From: Pseudanabaena sp. PCC 6802 | GTDB taxonomy: Bacteria; Cyanobacteriota; Cyanobacteriia; Pseudanabaenales; Pseudanabaenaceae | Direction: 5' to 3' | NCBI RefSeq assembly: GCF_000332175.1 | Contig: NZ_KB235914.1 | Span: 3,840,868-3,904,867, forward strand | Length of the DNA: 64,000 nt | Shown: one piece after another, positions 51,012-60,898 of the stretch | Layout: each line of letters opens with the position of its first letter | Position numbering within the stretch: position 1 is the stretch's first letter | Translations under genes and position numbers: made by a program | The notes under the pieces: model-generated | Told to the model about the DNA's origin: nothing | Databases searched by the model: none | Seen by the model: only the letters and a program-made list of their open reading frames with translations

Positions 51012-51782
51012 TTATGAGACGATCGCTGCCCAAGCCACCGCCAACAGAACTGCAACTATCGCTCCGATCGCTGTATTAATGCCATTTACTACCTCATTGG
51101 TGAGCCAGTTCCATTTAGCTTGTAGGGTCGCACCGATCAGGCTTTCCAGGTTAGTGGCGACAAAAGCAGCGATCGCGCACCAGGCTATTTCGAGTGGGTT
51201 GACGAGGATGCCTACCAATAAGGCGATCGCCGCGATCGTAAGGGATCCGACGATGCCAGCAACAGTGCCTTCCAAGCTAATTGCACCTTCGGTTCCGGCT
51301 GGCACGGGCTTGAGCGTCGTGATTAAGTAGGTAGTTTTACCGTAGGCTTTGCCTATTTCACTGGCAGTGGTATCGGATAGCTTGGTAGCAATACTGGCGG
51401 TATATGCCAATAACCAGAAGGGATGAGGCAAAAATGCGTAGCCAATGGCGCATACCGTACCTGTCAAAGCCGAACCCCACAAATTCTCGGGGCCTCTAGC
51501 CCCCTTGCGCTTTTCAGCAATTCCTTTTGCAGTTTTGATATCTTTACCAATATATGTAATGCCCGTGCCTAAAATGAGATAGCAAAACATGATGGCGTAG
51601 CCTTGCCATCCCACACAACCCCACAGGGTTATACCTAAAAACCAGGCATGAACGATTCCAGCCGTCGTAAGCGCCTTTCTGGGTAAGAATAACGCGATCG
51701 CCACCAGCAAGGTATTAAAACCGAGAGCAATTAACCAATTCCCTAGCGGTTGACTATTATATAAACCTATAAGGTCTTGCAT
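51012..51782 (-). CDS. DUF92/TIGR00297 protein, VTE6-like phytyl-phosphate kinase
   Basis: This 256-residue integral membrane protein has about seven helices. Family motifs: AGIVHAWFLGITLWGCVGWQGY, the polar segment GIAEKRKGARGPENLWGSA, TASIATKLSDTTASEIGKAYGK and PVPAGTEGAISLEGTVAGI. Plant VTE6 and its cyanobacterial relatives phosphorylate phytyl phosphate to the diphosphate for tocopherol and phylloquinone synthesis from recycled phytol. Conservation of the glycine-rich and acidic loops supports this role, but the assignment is by family. It is divergent from the DUF1361 gene with a few overlapping bases at the 5' ends. Confidence 0.88.
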   Translation of the reverse strand: MQDLIGLYNSQPLGNWLIALGFNTLLVAIALFLPRKALTTAGIVHAWFLGITLWGCVGWQGYAIMFCYLILGTGITYIGKDIKTAKGIAEKRKGARGPENLWGSALTGTVCAIGYAFLPHPFWLLAYTASIATKLSDTTASEIGKAYGKTTYLITTLKPVPAGTEGAISLEGTVAGIVGSLTIAAIALLVGILVNPLEIAWCAIAAFVATNLESLIGATLQAKWNWLTNEVVNGINTAIGAIVAVLLAVAWAAIVS

Positions 51783-51797
51783 ACCCTAAATACTCAC

Positions 51798-52427
51798 ATG
51801 TTAACAGCATTAGAATTTTTTATTGACAACATCACCGGTTTCATGGCGTGGAATCTATTTTTAGCATTTATTCCACTTGTCTTTAGTATTTTTCTATTTA
51901 ATCGGCGATCGCGTCGTAATATTCTATGGTGGTTAGGCTTAGTTATATTTATTCTCTTTCTGCCCAATGCGGCCTATGTAATTACGGATATTATCCACTT
52001 CGTGAGTGATGTCCGCAATCCCGACATACCGCCAAACGGGATCATTTTCTTAATTATTCCTCAATACATTATTTTCATCCTGGCAGGGTTTCAGTGCCAC
52101 GTCTTATCTGTAATGGCAATAATTAACTATTTGCGCAGGCAGGGTATTGTCTCAAAGCGGAATGGGATAATTGGGATGGAGCTAGGAATCAATTTGCTAA
52201 CTGCATATGGTGTCTATTTAGGCAGGTTCAATCGCTTAAATAGTTGGTATATCGTAACCAGGCCAGAAAGATTAGTTTATGAGGTTATTGACAGCTTTAT
52301 GCGCGGTAACTTTTTGCTAGCAATGTTTATTTTCTTCGTTACGATTACATGCTTGTACTACATCTTCAAATGGATAGACATATCCATAATTGCATGGTGG
52401 CAAAGAGGGAAGCTCACTAAATCATAG
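51798..52427 (+). CDS. DUF1361 membrane protein
   Basis: This protein of about 209 residues has six hydrophobic helices. Signatures are WNLFLAFIPLVFSIFLF, WWLGLVIFILFLPNAAYVITDIIHF and GVYLGRFNRLNSW, all typical of DUF1361. The start at ATG 51798 (MLTALEFFIDN) is preferred over the TTG at 51777, which lies in the opposite gene's start. No biochemical role is known. It could share a divergent promoter with the VTE6-like gene. Confidence 0.88.
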   Translation: MLTALEFFIDNITGFMAWNLFLAFIPLVFSIFLFNRRSRRNILWWLGLVIFILFLPNAAYVITDIIHFVSDVRNPDIPPNGIIFLIIPQYIIFILAGFQCHVLSVMAIINYLRRQGIVSKRNGIIGMELGINLLTAYGVYLGRFNRLNSWYIVTRPERLVYEVIDSFMRGNFLLAMFIFFVTITCLYYIFKWIDISIIAWWQRGKLTKS

Positions 52428-52577
52428 CCAGGGCAAAGGCATATTAACTTCAAAAGCCTTAATGGATAATGGTTGGAGCGATTACATGCAATTTTTTGAC
52501 AAAATGCTGAAATCCTTGCTAGACAAGGATTTCAAAAAAGGACTTCAAAAGCAGTATGCGTTTGCCCTAGTTAAGTC

Positions 52578-52859
52578 CTACAGAGAATTGATTTTTTTAG
52601 CTAGCTCAATATCTAGATGGCTGATGCCACCAGCATCATGAGTGGTTAGATCTATGACTACGCGGTTGTAGACGTTAAACAGCTCGGGATGGTGATCCAT
52701 CTTCTCTGCTACGATCGCCACTTTAGCCATGAAGCCAAACGCTTCGACAAAGTTGCCGAAGCGAAAGGCTTTGTTGAGTTTGCCATTCACAATCGACCAG
52801 CCAGATAGCTTTGCTACCTCATCGGCAAGCACGGATTCGGGTAATTTCTCGATTGGCAT
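52578..52859 (-). CDS. Pterin-4a-carbinolamine dehydratase
   Basis: This protein of about 93 residues starts at [20 protein letters not shown]; a start at 52901 would add 14 residues and overlap the upstream stop. The PCD fold is clear: [37 protein letters not shown] (catalytic His pair) and [18 protein letters not shown]. The family dehydrates 4a-hydroxytetrahydropterin; in cyanobacteria it may support pterin recycling or have a photosynthesis-linked role. It lies immediately downstream of the SpoIID-like gene, so the two are probably co-transcribed. Confidence 0.93.
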   Translation of the reverse strand: MPIEKLPESVLADEVAKLSGWSIVNGKLNKAFRFGNFVEAFGFMAKVAIVAEKMDHHPELFNVYNRVVIDLTTHDAGGISHLDIELAKKINSL

Positions 52860-52881
52860 GGTAATCAGAAAAATGGGAACG

Positions 52882-53694
52882 TTAGCGTTTGATAGGCTCA
52901 TCTCTATACCACCAGGCAAGGATTTGCTGCCAGTTCCAACCTAGTTTTGCCATCTGCTGGCTCATTTCTTGATCCAGGTGGTGGCCGTCAGATACGGGCA
53001 TATAACCATTACCCCAACTTACCCAGTTCACGGGTAGCCTGGCACGATAGTAACCTTTAAACCCCGGTCTCAGCATGTAGCCGGAGGTAGAAGCAACAGC
53101 CTGGTCGCTGCGAGTATGGATTAATGGCTTGGTTGCAGAAGTGAGGGGATCGAATTTAAAAAATCCCGAATAAACTTGATCGCGAGTATCGCTAACCAGA
53201 TCGTAGGGAGCACTGCCCCACTTGCGCTGGCGCTGCGTGTTAATCGCATAGCTGCGGGCAGCAACAGCTTGTGCCATCAATGCATCTAGATGCCAACTAG
53301 CTGGCATTTCACTGGGAACAACACTGCGTAAATATTCTTCTAAGGGGAGGACATTGACGGCGATCGCCTTACCTCTCCACGGACGCACCTCCATTTCACC
53401 AGGGTAAAGTTGATTGCCAATTTGGATTAAGCCGTTGTTGGAGGGTTGGATGCGGTTAACACGGTTAACTGGCAGGATATACCAACGACCGGGATCGAGC
53501 CTTGCAGCAGACTGTCCGTCTGTTTGCAGTACCGCAGTCTGAGTGACTGCCACTGGCATGTTCTTCGCACCTGGATCCTCTTTAACCAATACGCGAAGAA
53601 TAGTTGCAGACGCAGCTTGGGAAAAACCAGCGGACAGCACAAATGCTAGTGCAAAGCCTAGGCTGCGAATACTTCGTGTCAAGCTTGTAATCAT
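52882..53694 (-). CDS. SpoIID/LytB-domain protein, secreted
   Basis: This protein of about 270 residues starts at [20 protein letters not shown], which with the following hydrophobic stretch and AASA site is a signal peptide. The SpoIID domain (about 95-240) contains [35 protein letters not shown] and [12 protein letters not shown]. SpoIID proteins are lytic transglycosylases acting on peptidoglycan without stem peptides, so a cell-wall remodelling role is inferred. The catalytic Glu region (PSEMPASWH) is intact. The PCD gene follows. Confidence 0.9.
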   Translation of the reverse strand: MITSLTRSIRSLGFALAFVLSAGFSQAASATILRVLVKEDPGAKNMPVAVTQTAVLQTDGQSAARLDPGRWYILPVNRVNRIQPSNNGLIQIGNQLYPGEMEVRPWRGKAIAVNVLPLEEYLRSVVPSEMPASWHLDALMAQAVAARSYAINTQRQRKWGSAPYDLVSDTRDQVYSGFFKFDPLTSATKPLIHTRSDQAVASTSGYMLRPGFKGYYRARLPVNWVSWGNGYMPVSDGHHLDQEMSQQMAKLGWNWQQILAWWYRDEPIKR

Positions 53695-53926
53695 GGAGTA
53701 ACTCTCACACCTAGAAATGAACAAAAAACAAAAATCTGGCTAGCTATTAGCTATTGCAGAAGCCAGGACTTATGAGTATTTCCACCCTAGTAAAGTCATT
53801 ATACTAGAAAGCTATTGTTAATTTAATTTTACTTTTTGCAGATTAGCGCAACTCTAGAAGTATTGCTAGACTTTTTTAAAGTTTTTATGAAATTATTTTA
53901 ACTCGGTTAATATGGGTATGAGAAGA

Positions 53927-54342
53927 GTAGGCGTGGTGGTTGCGGAGATGAAAATCTCTGAGGAAAGTCCGGGCTTCCCTGAAGACCGAACTGCTGGGTA
54001 ATGCCCAGTGCGAGCGATCGTGAGGATAGTGCCACAGAAACATACCGCCTTAAACAAGGCAAAAGGTAAACGGTAAAGGGCAAAAGAAATTACTTTTTAC
54101 TTTTTACTTATTTGAGGTAAGGGTGCAAGGGTGCGGTAAGAGCGCACCAGCAGAGTCGTGAGGCTCTGGCTAGGTAAACCCCAGTTGGAAGCAAGGCGAG
54201 AGGGTAAAAGGATACTGGTCTTTATATTCTTTGACCCGTTGTCCGCATCTGTGCTACAGCGAAAGCTGGGCGCGGCGATCGGGCGTGAGCCGCTTGAGGT
54301 GACTGGTAACAGTCATCCTAGATAGATAACTGCCAGATAGTT
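53927..54342 (+). ncRNA. rnpB: RNase P RNA
   Basis: The universally conserved segment GAGGAAAGTCCGGGC lies at about 53960, with ACAGAAACATACCGCC at about 54034 and GTGACTGGTAACAGTC near the 3' end. The 5' strand (AGTAGGCGTGGTGGTTGCGG) and end (GATAGATAACTGCC) fit the cyanobacterial bacterial-type A structure. An insert rich in AAAGG/TACTTTTTAC repeats (about 54060-54120) resembles the short tandem repeats found in rnpB of filamentous cyanobacteria. End points are estimates. It provides the catalytic RNA that trims tRNA 5' ends, including those of the array. Confidence 0.95.
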
Positions 54343-54470
54343 AAGATTGAAGATCCTTAAAGAGTTATGGGGTTTACAACCCTAAGACTTAAAAATCTAC
54401 AGTCAAGGCTATTAACAGAACCCGGCTTATGTCCTGCTCTTCTACAAAAATACTCTGCTTCTGATAAGTT

Positions 54471-56864
54471 ATGGGGAATTTTCCCACTTCGGTTAAGAGA
54501 CTTGAGACTTGCCCGTTCCGGCGCTGGTTTGGGCGGGCAGTTGTTGGTGTAACTTTCGTTAGCTTGAGTGCGACGTTTGGCGCGCGCTATGTTTGGGAGC
54601 CGCAACTGTCTGTTGATTCGGTAGCTCAGAGCGATATTAAAGCCACAAAAACCATCAGGGTTATTGACGAGGAGGCTACCCGCCAAGCTAAGGAAAGAGC
54701 GCGCCAGCAGATACCTCAAACTTATTTGGCAAATCCAGAAGCTAACGAGAATTCCCAAAAACATCTCGAAGAGCTACTTCAGATTGGCGATCGCTTGCGG
54801 TCTTTGGCAGGCAAAATGCCCTACGTCAGTACGGATGCGATCCCTTATAACGTGCAGTTATATTTGCGCGCATATCCAGAACTAGCCTGGAATGCCTTGC
54901 TACAGCAGATCGAATTGATGCATGCCCAGCCCAAGCTATTTTCTACGCCGCTTTTACCTGCTCCCTCCTCATCCGATCTATCTGGGCAGGCGATTAAAGC
55001 ACTACTAACAAGTAAAGCAGAACTGGGCGATGCTGCTTATCGGCAGTTAATTAACGAGATCGCCAATGCGAGGAAGTCTTACAAGCAAGCAGCAGAGAAG
55101 GTGTTAGAAGGTCCAGAGATGTATCGCGAACATCTGCTCGACCTCAAAAATAGCGAATGGGAGGCTGATAAGCAAGCCGTACGAAAAGCATTAAAGGAGA
55201 TTCTAGCTTGGGGAATCGTACCTGGGTTGCCAGATGAATTTAGAAAATATCGAATCGAACATCAAAGGGATCTCCCTAAGGAACCGAATCGACGCGCGAT
55301 CGCGACTGGATTGCTCGATCTGGTAGTAGTTTCCAACCTGGAGCCAGATTACGAACATACTGAGCAATTAGCACTCAAAGCCGAGTCTGAAATCAAACCT
55401 AAGTTTGTTACGCTCAGAGAAGGACAAATAATCGTCCATGCCGGGCGAAGGGTTACAAAAAAGGAATTTGATTACCTCGATCGCCTTGGATTAGTGCAAA
55501 GACGACCTAATCTGCCCATGCTTGCAGCGATCGCGATCGGCGTAGCTGGATCGATGTTCGTTTTTTCCAGGATTAATCGCAGGTGGTCGATATGGTTGAA
55601 TACCAATCTCAAAAATGGCGATCTCGCTGCAATTGGTATAGTTTGTACGGGAACGGCACTGGCAACCGTGTTGTTAGCACCGGGAAGTATTGCACTCGTA
55701 CCTTTGGCCAGTACGGGTCTGATTTTAGGTAGTTTTTACGGCTCTCGATTGGCGCTGCTGATTACTTCGCTAGTTTCAGCCTTAATAATTATGAGTGTTA
55801 GTGCGCCAATTATTAACTTTGCCCCAATCCTATTGGGTGGTTTGTTGGCAGCAGGGTTGACGAATCGCCCCCATACGCGATCGCAATTGGCAATGACGGG
55901 TTTGTTGATAGCAGCGGCTCAAACTGCTACTTACATTGCCTGTGCTATCTTCTTGGGTAATTTAGCACCCATGGGTCTGGCACTCAATGCATTGGGATAT
56001 GCATCGGGCGGAATTATTGCTTCGATTTTGGCGCTGGGAGCCATTCCCTATCTAGAACAGATATGCTATGCCATCACCCCTATTCGTTTAGCCGAACTAG
56101 CCAATTTAGATCGACCTTTGCTCAGGCGGCTGGTTACGGAAGCGCCTGGCACGTTCCAGCACACCATGTTTGTAGCGAATCTAGCTGAGGCGGGGGCGCG
56201 AGAACTGGGAGCCGATACGGCCTTAGTCAGAACTGGCACGCTCTATCACGATGTCGGAAAGACATTACGACCGGAATATTTTATTGAAAATCAGTTTGGA
56301 CAAACTAATCCCCACGATGTGCTGAACGATCCCTGGCGTAGCGCCCAGATTATTAAAGAGCACGTTACAGGGGGCTTGAAATTAGCCCAAAAGTATCGCC
56401 TGCCAGAACTTTTACAAACTTTTATTCCCGAACATCAAGGTACGATTACGATCGCCTATTTTTACCACAAAGCCAAGACTCAATCGCCAGAAACGGTTAA
56501 AGAGTCTGACTTTCGCTATGACGGCCCCATTCCGCAATCGCGGGAAACAGGGGTAGTAATGTTAGCCGATGCCTGTGAGGCAGCACTGCGCTCCTTGGGC
56601 AGCGAGGCAACGCTCGAAGAAGCCAATGAAATGCTCATGCGCATTTTCAAAACTCGATGGGATGACGGTCAGCTCGTGGATTCGGGTTTAACCTTAAACG
56701 ACTTAGAACGCATTGCCCCCGTATTTTTTAGGGTTTGGCAAGAGCGCAACCACGGTCGCATTAAGTATCCAGCACTGGCGCAAAAACTCGATCCTACGGG
56801 TTCTGCCATACCGGAGCAAAAAGCTAGAGAGATCGAATCAGTAACAGGAGTCGAAAAATTTTGA
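54471..56864 (+). CDS. 7TM-HD family phosphohydrolase (PgpH-like)
   Basis: This 797-residue protein has one helix near the N-terminus (about 22-42), a large extracytoplasmic 7TMR-HDED domain (about 55-345) and seven helices (about 352-560). The cytosolic HD domain (about 575-750) has TFQHTMFVANLAEAGARELG, TLYHDVGKTLRPEYF (the HD pair) and IIKEHVTGGLKLAQKY. PgpH-type enzymes hydrolyse cyclic di-AMP. The stop overlaps the start of the inositol-phosphatase gene (TTGA), so they are coupled. The ATG shown follows rnpB by about 130 bp. Confidence 0.92.
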   Translation: MGNFPTSVKRLETCPFRRWFGRAVVGVTFVSLSATFGARYVWEPQLSVDSVAQSDIKATKTIRVIDEEATRQAKERARQQIPQTYLANPEANENSQKHLEELLQIGDRLRSLAGKMPYVSTDAIPYNVQLYLRAYPELAWNALLQQIELMHAQPKLFSTPLLPAPSSSDLSGQAIKALLTSKAELGDAAYRQLINEIANARKSYKQAAEKVLEGPEMYREHLLDLKNSEWEADKQAVRKALKEILAWGIVPGLPDEFRKYRIEHQRDLPKEPNRRAIATGLLDLVVVSNLEPDYEHTEQLALKAESEIKPKFVTLREGQIIVHAGRRVTKKEFDYLDRLGLVQRRPNLPMLAAIAIGVAGSMFVFSRINRRWSIWLNTNLKNGDLAAIGIVCTGTALATVLLAPGSIALVPLASTGLILGSFYGSRLALLITSLVSALIIMSVSAPIINFAPILLGGLLAAGLTNRPHTRSQLAMTGLLIAAAQTATYIACAIFLGNLAPMGLALNALGYASGGIIASILALGAIPYLEQICYAITPIRLAELANLDRPLLRRLVTEAPGTFQHTMFVANLAEAGARELGADTALVRTGTLYHDVGKTLRPEYFIENQFGQTNPHDVLNDPWRSAQIIKEHVTGGLKLAQKYRLPELLQTFIPEHQGTITIAYFYHKAKTQSPETVKESDFRYDGPIPQSRETGVVMLADACEAALRSLGSEATLEEANEMLMRIFKTRWDDGQLVDSGLTLNDLERIAPVFFRVWQERNHGRIKYPALAQKLDPTGSAIPEQKAREIESVTGVEKF

Positions 56865-57697
56865 ACTGGGATCGTACGTTGGCGATCGCTCAACAGATTA
56901 CACAGGTAGTAGGCGATCGATTGCTAGAGAATTTTCAACAATTGGAGAGACAAAACCGTTCTCCCTCTGCTAAAGCTGATGGCAGCTTGGTTACTCAATC
57001 AGATCGGTGGGCAGATCTGACAATTACGCAGATGTTGAAAGACGAGTTCCCCGATTGCGGCGTACTCAGTGAAGAATCTATCCAGGCTTTCCCAGATCGT
57101 GATTGGTGCTGGGTTGTCGATCCGCTGGATGGCACTTCCAATTTCGCCCACGGCATACCAGTCTGGGCGATTTCCCTGGGATTGCTATACAAGGGAGTGC
57201 CAGTATTTGGTTGCGTCTACCTGCCGCCTTTACGCCAGTCTTTGCATGGCTGGTTTGCGAGCGATGGCATGGATATCGATCTCCCACCTAACGGTGCGTT
57301 CCTAAATGGCAAGCCAATTAGCAGTACTCAGGACTTGCCTTCAGAGATTCCGCTCGGCAACTATTTTTTCAGTTGTTGTTCGCGCAGCTTGGAACGCATT
57401 GGTACTACTGTTAACTATCCCTGCAAACTGAGGATGCTTGGTGTTGCTAGCTATAACCTGTTAACTGTGGCGATTGGCTCGACACTGGGCGCAGTAGAGG
57501 CAACACCTAAGATTTGGGATATTGCGGCGGCCTGGCCGATCGCTCGAGCGGCTGGTGCAATATGGATACCCTTAGAATCTGGCTCTATCTTCCCCCTCCA
57601 AAGTGGTGTTGACTATAGCGATCGCAGTTTCCCCACACTAGTCGTAAGTAATCTGGAAATGAAAGCCATCTTCCAACCGATTGTGGCGGGTATGTAG
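56861..57697 (+). CDS. Inositol monophosphatase family protein
   Basis: This is a 278-residue soluble phosphatase starting at TTG overlapping the previous stop. Metal-binding motifs are present: LSEESIQ (Glu), WVVDPLDGTSNFAHGIP (the DPIDGT motif) and the C-terminal IWDIAAAWPIARAAGA (WDxAA). Members dephosphorylate inositol phosphates, 3'-phosphoadenosine phosphates or fructose bisphosphate. The exact substrate is not visible from sequence. Its coupling to the c-di-AMP phosphodiesterase gene suggests shared expression rather than a proven link. Confidence 0.93.
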   Translation: MNWDRTLAIAQQITQVVGDRLLENFQQLERQNRSPSAKADGSLVTQSDRWADLTITQMLKDEFPDCGVLSEESIQAFPDRDWCWVVDPLDGTSNFAHGIPVWAISLGLLYKGVPVFGCVYLPPLRQSLHGWFASDGMDIDLPPNGAFLNGKPISSTQDLPSEIPLGNYFFSCCSRSLERIGTTVNYPCKLRMLGVASYNLLTVAIGSTLGAVEATPKIWDIAAAWPIARAAGAIWIPLESGSIFPLQSGVDYSDRSFPTLVVSNLEMKAIFQPIVAGM

Positions 57698-57801
57698 CGA
57701 TCGGTTTAGCACCGCAAAGCTCTATAAGGTCTGTAAAGAGTTGGTACTGCTCGATCTAGTGTAAAATCGCAATCTGTGCGTGTAGTTAGGTAGATCGCTG
57801 A

Positions 57802-59466
57802 ATGCCCCCCCAACATACTCCTGAAATTTACGATGCCATTGTGGTTGGCTCTGGAGCTACTGGAGGTGTAGCGGCCAAAGAGCTGAGCGATCGCGGCTTA
57901 AAAGTTCTGGTATTGGAAGCAGGACGAGCCGTCGATCCGCAGGCCGACCTGGGGCATCAAGTCCGCGATATGGCAAAGCGGTTCTATAATCTGGCGATCT
58001 CTCGCCGACAGTCATACCAGTCAGCGCACCCAGGTTATTGGAAAGCCAATCCCGATTTCTTTATTGACGAAAAAGAAAATCCCTACACCACCCCCCCCGA
58101 TAAGCCCTTCTACTGGATTCGCGGTCGGCAGGTAGGTGGCAAAAGCCTGACCTGGGGCGGCATCACGCTGCGCCTGTCCGACTGCGAATTTAAAGCTGCC
58201 AGCCGCGATGGTTTCGATCGCGATTGGCCGATCGCCTATCAAGACCTGGCCCCCTATTACAGCAAGCTGGAACGTTTTTTCCAGGTGCGCGGCGCGCGGG
58301 ACGGGCTGGCGCAACTGCCAGATGGCGACTATCTGCCGCCCGCGCCGCTAACACCATCCGAACTGCATCTCAAAGCAACGATCGAGGCGCGATGGCCCGA
58401 CCGTCGCCTGATTGCCTCGCGGGGTTTTCCCCTGCACCGCTCCACCGACGACGATCCCTGGCCCCGTTCCTCCAGCCAGGGGGCTTCGCTGAAAGCTGCG
58501 ATCGCTACGGGCAACACCACCCTACAATCGGATGCCGTCGTCAGTCACGTTATTTTCGACCGCCACACGCGCAAGGCTCGCGGCGTGGCATATGTCGATC
58601 GCATCGCTAGGACAGCGCATGAGGTATCTGGTCGTATCGTAGTCCTGTGCGCTTCGACAATTGAGTCGGTGCGCATTCTCCTGCACTCCACGGAACGCTA
58701 CCAACCTGGTGGTTTGACTGATGCCTCGGGCACCCTCGGTCGTTTTCTGATGGATCACGTTTCTACTTCAAACTTCTTCTTCTTACCTGGTCTTAAATTT
58801 GCAGGCAAGCCCTTCGATCTGTCCGGCTGCGATAGCTTTTTCATTCCCAACTTTTGCAACTTGGGAACCCAACAAGAGGATTTTCTGCGCGGCTATGGCA
58901 TTTGGGGTGGCGTTCAGCGCTTCGATTTGCCCGGTATTCTGCGTAAAGTGGGAGAGGGCGCGATCGGTTTTCTGATCGCGCACGGCGAAGTTCTACCGCG
59001 CTGCGAGAATCAAATTCGCCTGAACTCAGAGGTTGTCGATGCCTGGGGCATTCCCGTTCCGCATATTGAATGTGCCTGGTCGGACAACGAAACCAGCATG
59101 CTGGCCCACATGCACGCCCAGATCGATGAAATCATCGACAAGGCGGGGGGACAGTCCATGCAGTTGACCGATATCTTTCACGTTCCCATCTTTGCCGACT
59201 ACGTCAGCGGCATGCAGTCAAAAATGGCCTTTTCTGCGCCACCCGGCTATTACGTTCACGAGGTGGGAGGAGCGCGCATGGGAACTTCTCCCACCGACTC
59301 AGTTGTGAACGATCGCAATCAGTGCTGGGAAGCTCCCAACCTCCTCGTTACCGATGGCGCTTGCTGGGTATCGGCGGGATGGCAAAGCCCTACTTTGACC
59401 GAGATGGCAATTACGGCGCGTGCCTGCGAAGCGATCGCCGAAGAGATGCGCAAAGGTAACGTTTAG
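57802..59466 (+). CDS. GMC-family FAD oxidoreductase
   Basis: A protein of 554 residues with an N-terminal Rossmann FAD motif AIVVGSGATGGVAAKELSDR (12-31) and LVLEAGRA. The FAD-site segment RGRQVGGKSLTWGGITLRL, the middle VVLCASTIESVRILLHS and the C-terminal VTDGACWVSAGWQSPTLTEM complete the GMC fold. The family oxidises alcohols or sugars (choline, glucose, gluconate). No signal peptide is seen and no cytochrome or small subunit gene is adjacent. Its G+C is higher than the flanking AT-rich region and reads like core genome. The substrate is unknown. Confidence 0.92.
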   Translation: MPPQHTPEIYDAIVVGSGATGGVAAKELSDRGLKVLVLEAGRAVDPQADLGHQVRDMAKRFYNLAISRRQSYQSAHPGYWKANPDFFIDEKENPYTTPPDKPFYWIRGRQVGGKSLTWGGITLRLSDCEFKAASRDGFDRDWPIAYQDLAPYYSKLERFFQVRGARDGLAQLPDGDYLPPAPLTPSELHLKATIEARWPDRRLIASRGFPLHRSTDDDPWPRSSSQGASLKAAIATGNTTLQSDAVVSHVIFDRHTRKARGVAYVDRIARTAHEVSGRIVVLCASTIESVRILLHSTERYQPGGLTDASGTLGRFLMDHVSTSNFFFLPGLKFAGKPFDLSGCDSFFIPNFCNLGTQQEDFLRGYGIWGGVQRFDLPGILRKVGEGAIGFLIAHGEVLPRCENQIRLNSEVVDAWGIPVPHIECAWSDNETSMLAHMHAQIDEIIDKAGGQSMQLTDIFHVPIFADYVSGMQSKMAFSAPPGYYVHEVGGARMGTSPTDSVVNDRNQCWEAPNLLVTDGACWVSAGWQSPTLTEMAITARACEAIAEEMRKGNV

Positions 59467-59559
59467 CACTAAACGAATTATATGACTGCAAGTGCTAAAT
59501 CGACTTAAAGCTTTGATATAGGTTGGACTTTCTTCTCAAAAAAATCGCGTAGGAAGCTT

Positions 59560-59865
59560 TTAAGCAACCTTTATGTTTACTTCAAGCTGAACGTCCATAC
59601 CTGCGCGAGCGAGCATCATTACTAATTTATCAATGCTGAATCTTTCAATATCGCCATTCATCAAGTCGCTAATGCGAGGTTGTGTTTCGCCAAAAAACAG
59701 GGCAGACTGCTTTTGAGTCCATCCTTGTACCTGAATAAACCGTTTAATATTCAACATCAGATCGGCTCGAATTTTGAGATTGAGGGCTTCTTCTGGCTCA
59801 AAACCTAAATCTTCAAAGACATTGTTGCGACCTTGAGTAACTGTGGAAAACTCGGTTTGACTCAT
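59560..59865 (-). CDS. HigA-like XRE antitoxin
   Basis: This 101-residue protein has a helix-turn-helix of the HTH_37/XRE type at about 30-85: LMLNIKRFIQVQGWTQKQSA, LFFGETQPRISDLMNGDIERF. The end LARAGMDVQLEVNI is typical of antitoxins paired with Gp49-like toxins. The start ATG overlaps the stop of the upstream toxin frame (ATGA). It would bind the toxin and repress its own promoter. The toxin gene upstream carries a nonsense codon, so this may now be an orphan antitoxin. Confidence 0.9.
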   Translation of the reverse strand: MSQTEFSTVTQGRNNVFEDLGFEPEEALNLKIRADLMLNIKRFIQVQGWTQKQSALFFGETQPRISDLMNGDIERFSIDKLVMMLARAGMDVQLEVNIKVA

Positions 59866-60215
59866 TTGTTCTTTCCTTTTGTAATAGACTGTCGGTATTT
59901 CAACATCTGCTGATAACGCTTCTGCCCAATTTCTATGTCTATTTTTGAAGTCTTTTGAGTCTTCTTTTGGAACGCATGAAGTACGTAAATAGCTTCTTCA
60001 AACCTCGCGATATAGAATATCCGGTAAGCTTCACCAACTTAAATGCGAATTTCTTCAACTCCTAAACCAACAATTGTCATTGGTTTAAAGTCAGAAGGTG
60101 CTTCCCCACTCTGAATCGCTCGGAGCTGAAAGCCAGCTTTTCGACGAGCTGATTCTGGAAAACTTGATAGATCTTCCAGAGACGATCCCATCCAACGAAT
60201 TGGCTTAGCAAGCAT
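59862..60215 (-). pseudogene. HigB/RelE-type (phage Gp49-like) toxin with internal stop
   Basis: The frame from ATG (MLAKPIRWMGSSLEDLSSFP) encodes a Gp49/HigB mRNA interferase: RRKAGFQLRAIQSGEAPSDF and FYIARFEEAIYVLHAF, ending in a Lys-rich helix. A TAA at 60039-60041 interrupts it after VEEIRI, just before VGEAYRIFYI. Elsewhere the frame is intact and overlaps the antitoxin start, so a single substitution inactivated it, or the codon is misread or in error. Confidence 0.85.
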
Positions 60216-60440
60216 ATCTTAGTATATACCTTATTTGGCATATCCAAGGCTATATTTTACAGAGAGATCGCCACGAAAGACGAATTAAAAAACGATTGCC
60301 CAAAATTCTCCCTATTGTCAGTTAAAGCGCGATCTCAGTTTTAAGCCGATGGCGCATAGCCTTAATCTCGGTGTAGCGATTGCTTTTCTTCAACAAACAT
60401 TAGCTGTATGCTCTTAGCAAAGACACATTTTTCTGCCAAA

Positions 60441-60898
60441 TGCCTATTTCCCCGGAGTTAACAAATCTCATCGAGCAACTTAACCAAGAACTATAGCGGT
60501 TTTCAGATCAGAAAGAGTAGGGGGTTTGGGGGCGTTGCCCCCAAGAAGGGGTTCCACCCCTTCACCCCAAAAATAAAACCCGTTCTCAAGTGAAAACCGC
60601 TATAGATCTGACTGAACAAACTGCTACAAAGGGAATTAACTTAGTGCAGTCTGTAATGTCTCTTTTTCCCAATAATGACGTTTTGATTCAATTCTATGCC
60701 TCTTTGAACACCGTATTATTTTTTGCACATACTTACCGACAACGGCTTCAAATCACAACGCAAACTTTCTTGGATGTAGATATGACTGCTGCAGAAGTTC
60801 AGGAAACGGGTGAAGAATTGGCTGCAATGCTTGGGGTAGTAATTGAGGTTAAAATAAGGGTTAGTAAAACTGTCACTACTTTGGAGGGTATGCTGTGA
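60441..60898 (+). pseudogene. Small unknown gene split by miniature element A
   Basis: The 5' part (MPISPELTNLIEQLNQEL) runs directly into element A at 60492. After its end at 60604 the frame resumes as DLTEQTATKGINLVQS to VTTLEGML. Removing the element and one TA restores one continuous frame of about 115 codons. It is a helical protein with an Asn/Phe-rich centre. A small helical protein gene follows with a GTGA overlap. No family is recognised. Confidence 0.75.
60492..60604 (+). repeat. Miniature inverted-repeat element A inside a gene
   Basis: This 113-bp copy runs TATAGCGGTTTTCAGAT to GAAAACCGCTATA. It is inserted at a TA dinucleotide (CTA-GAT), and the host frame is restored by its removal, so its mobility is directly documented here. 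Confidence 0.9.
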
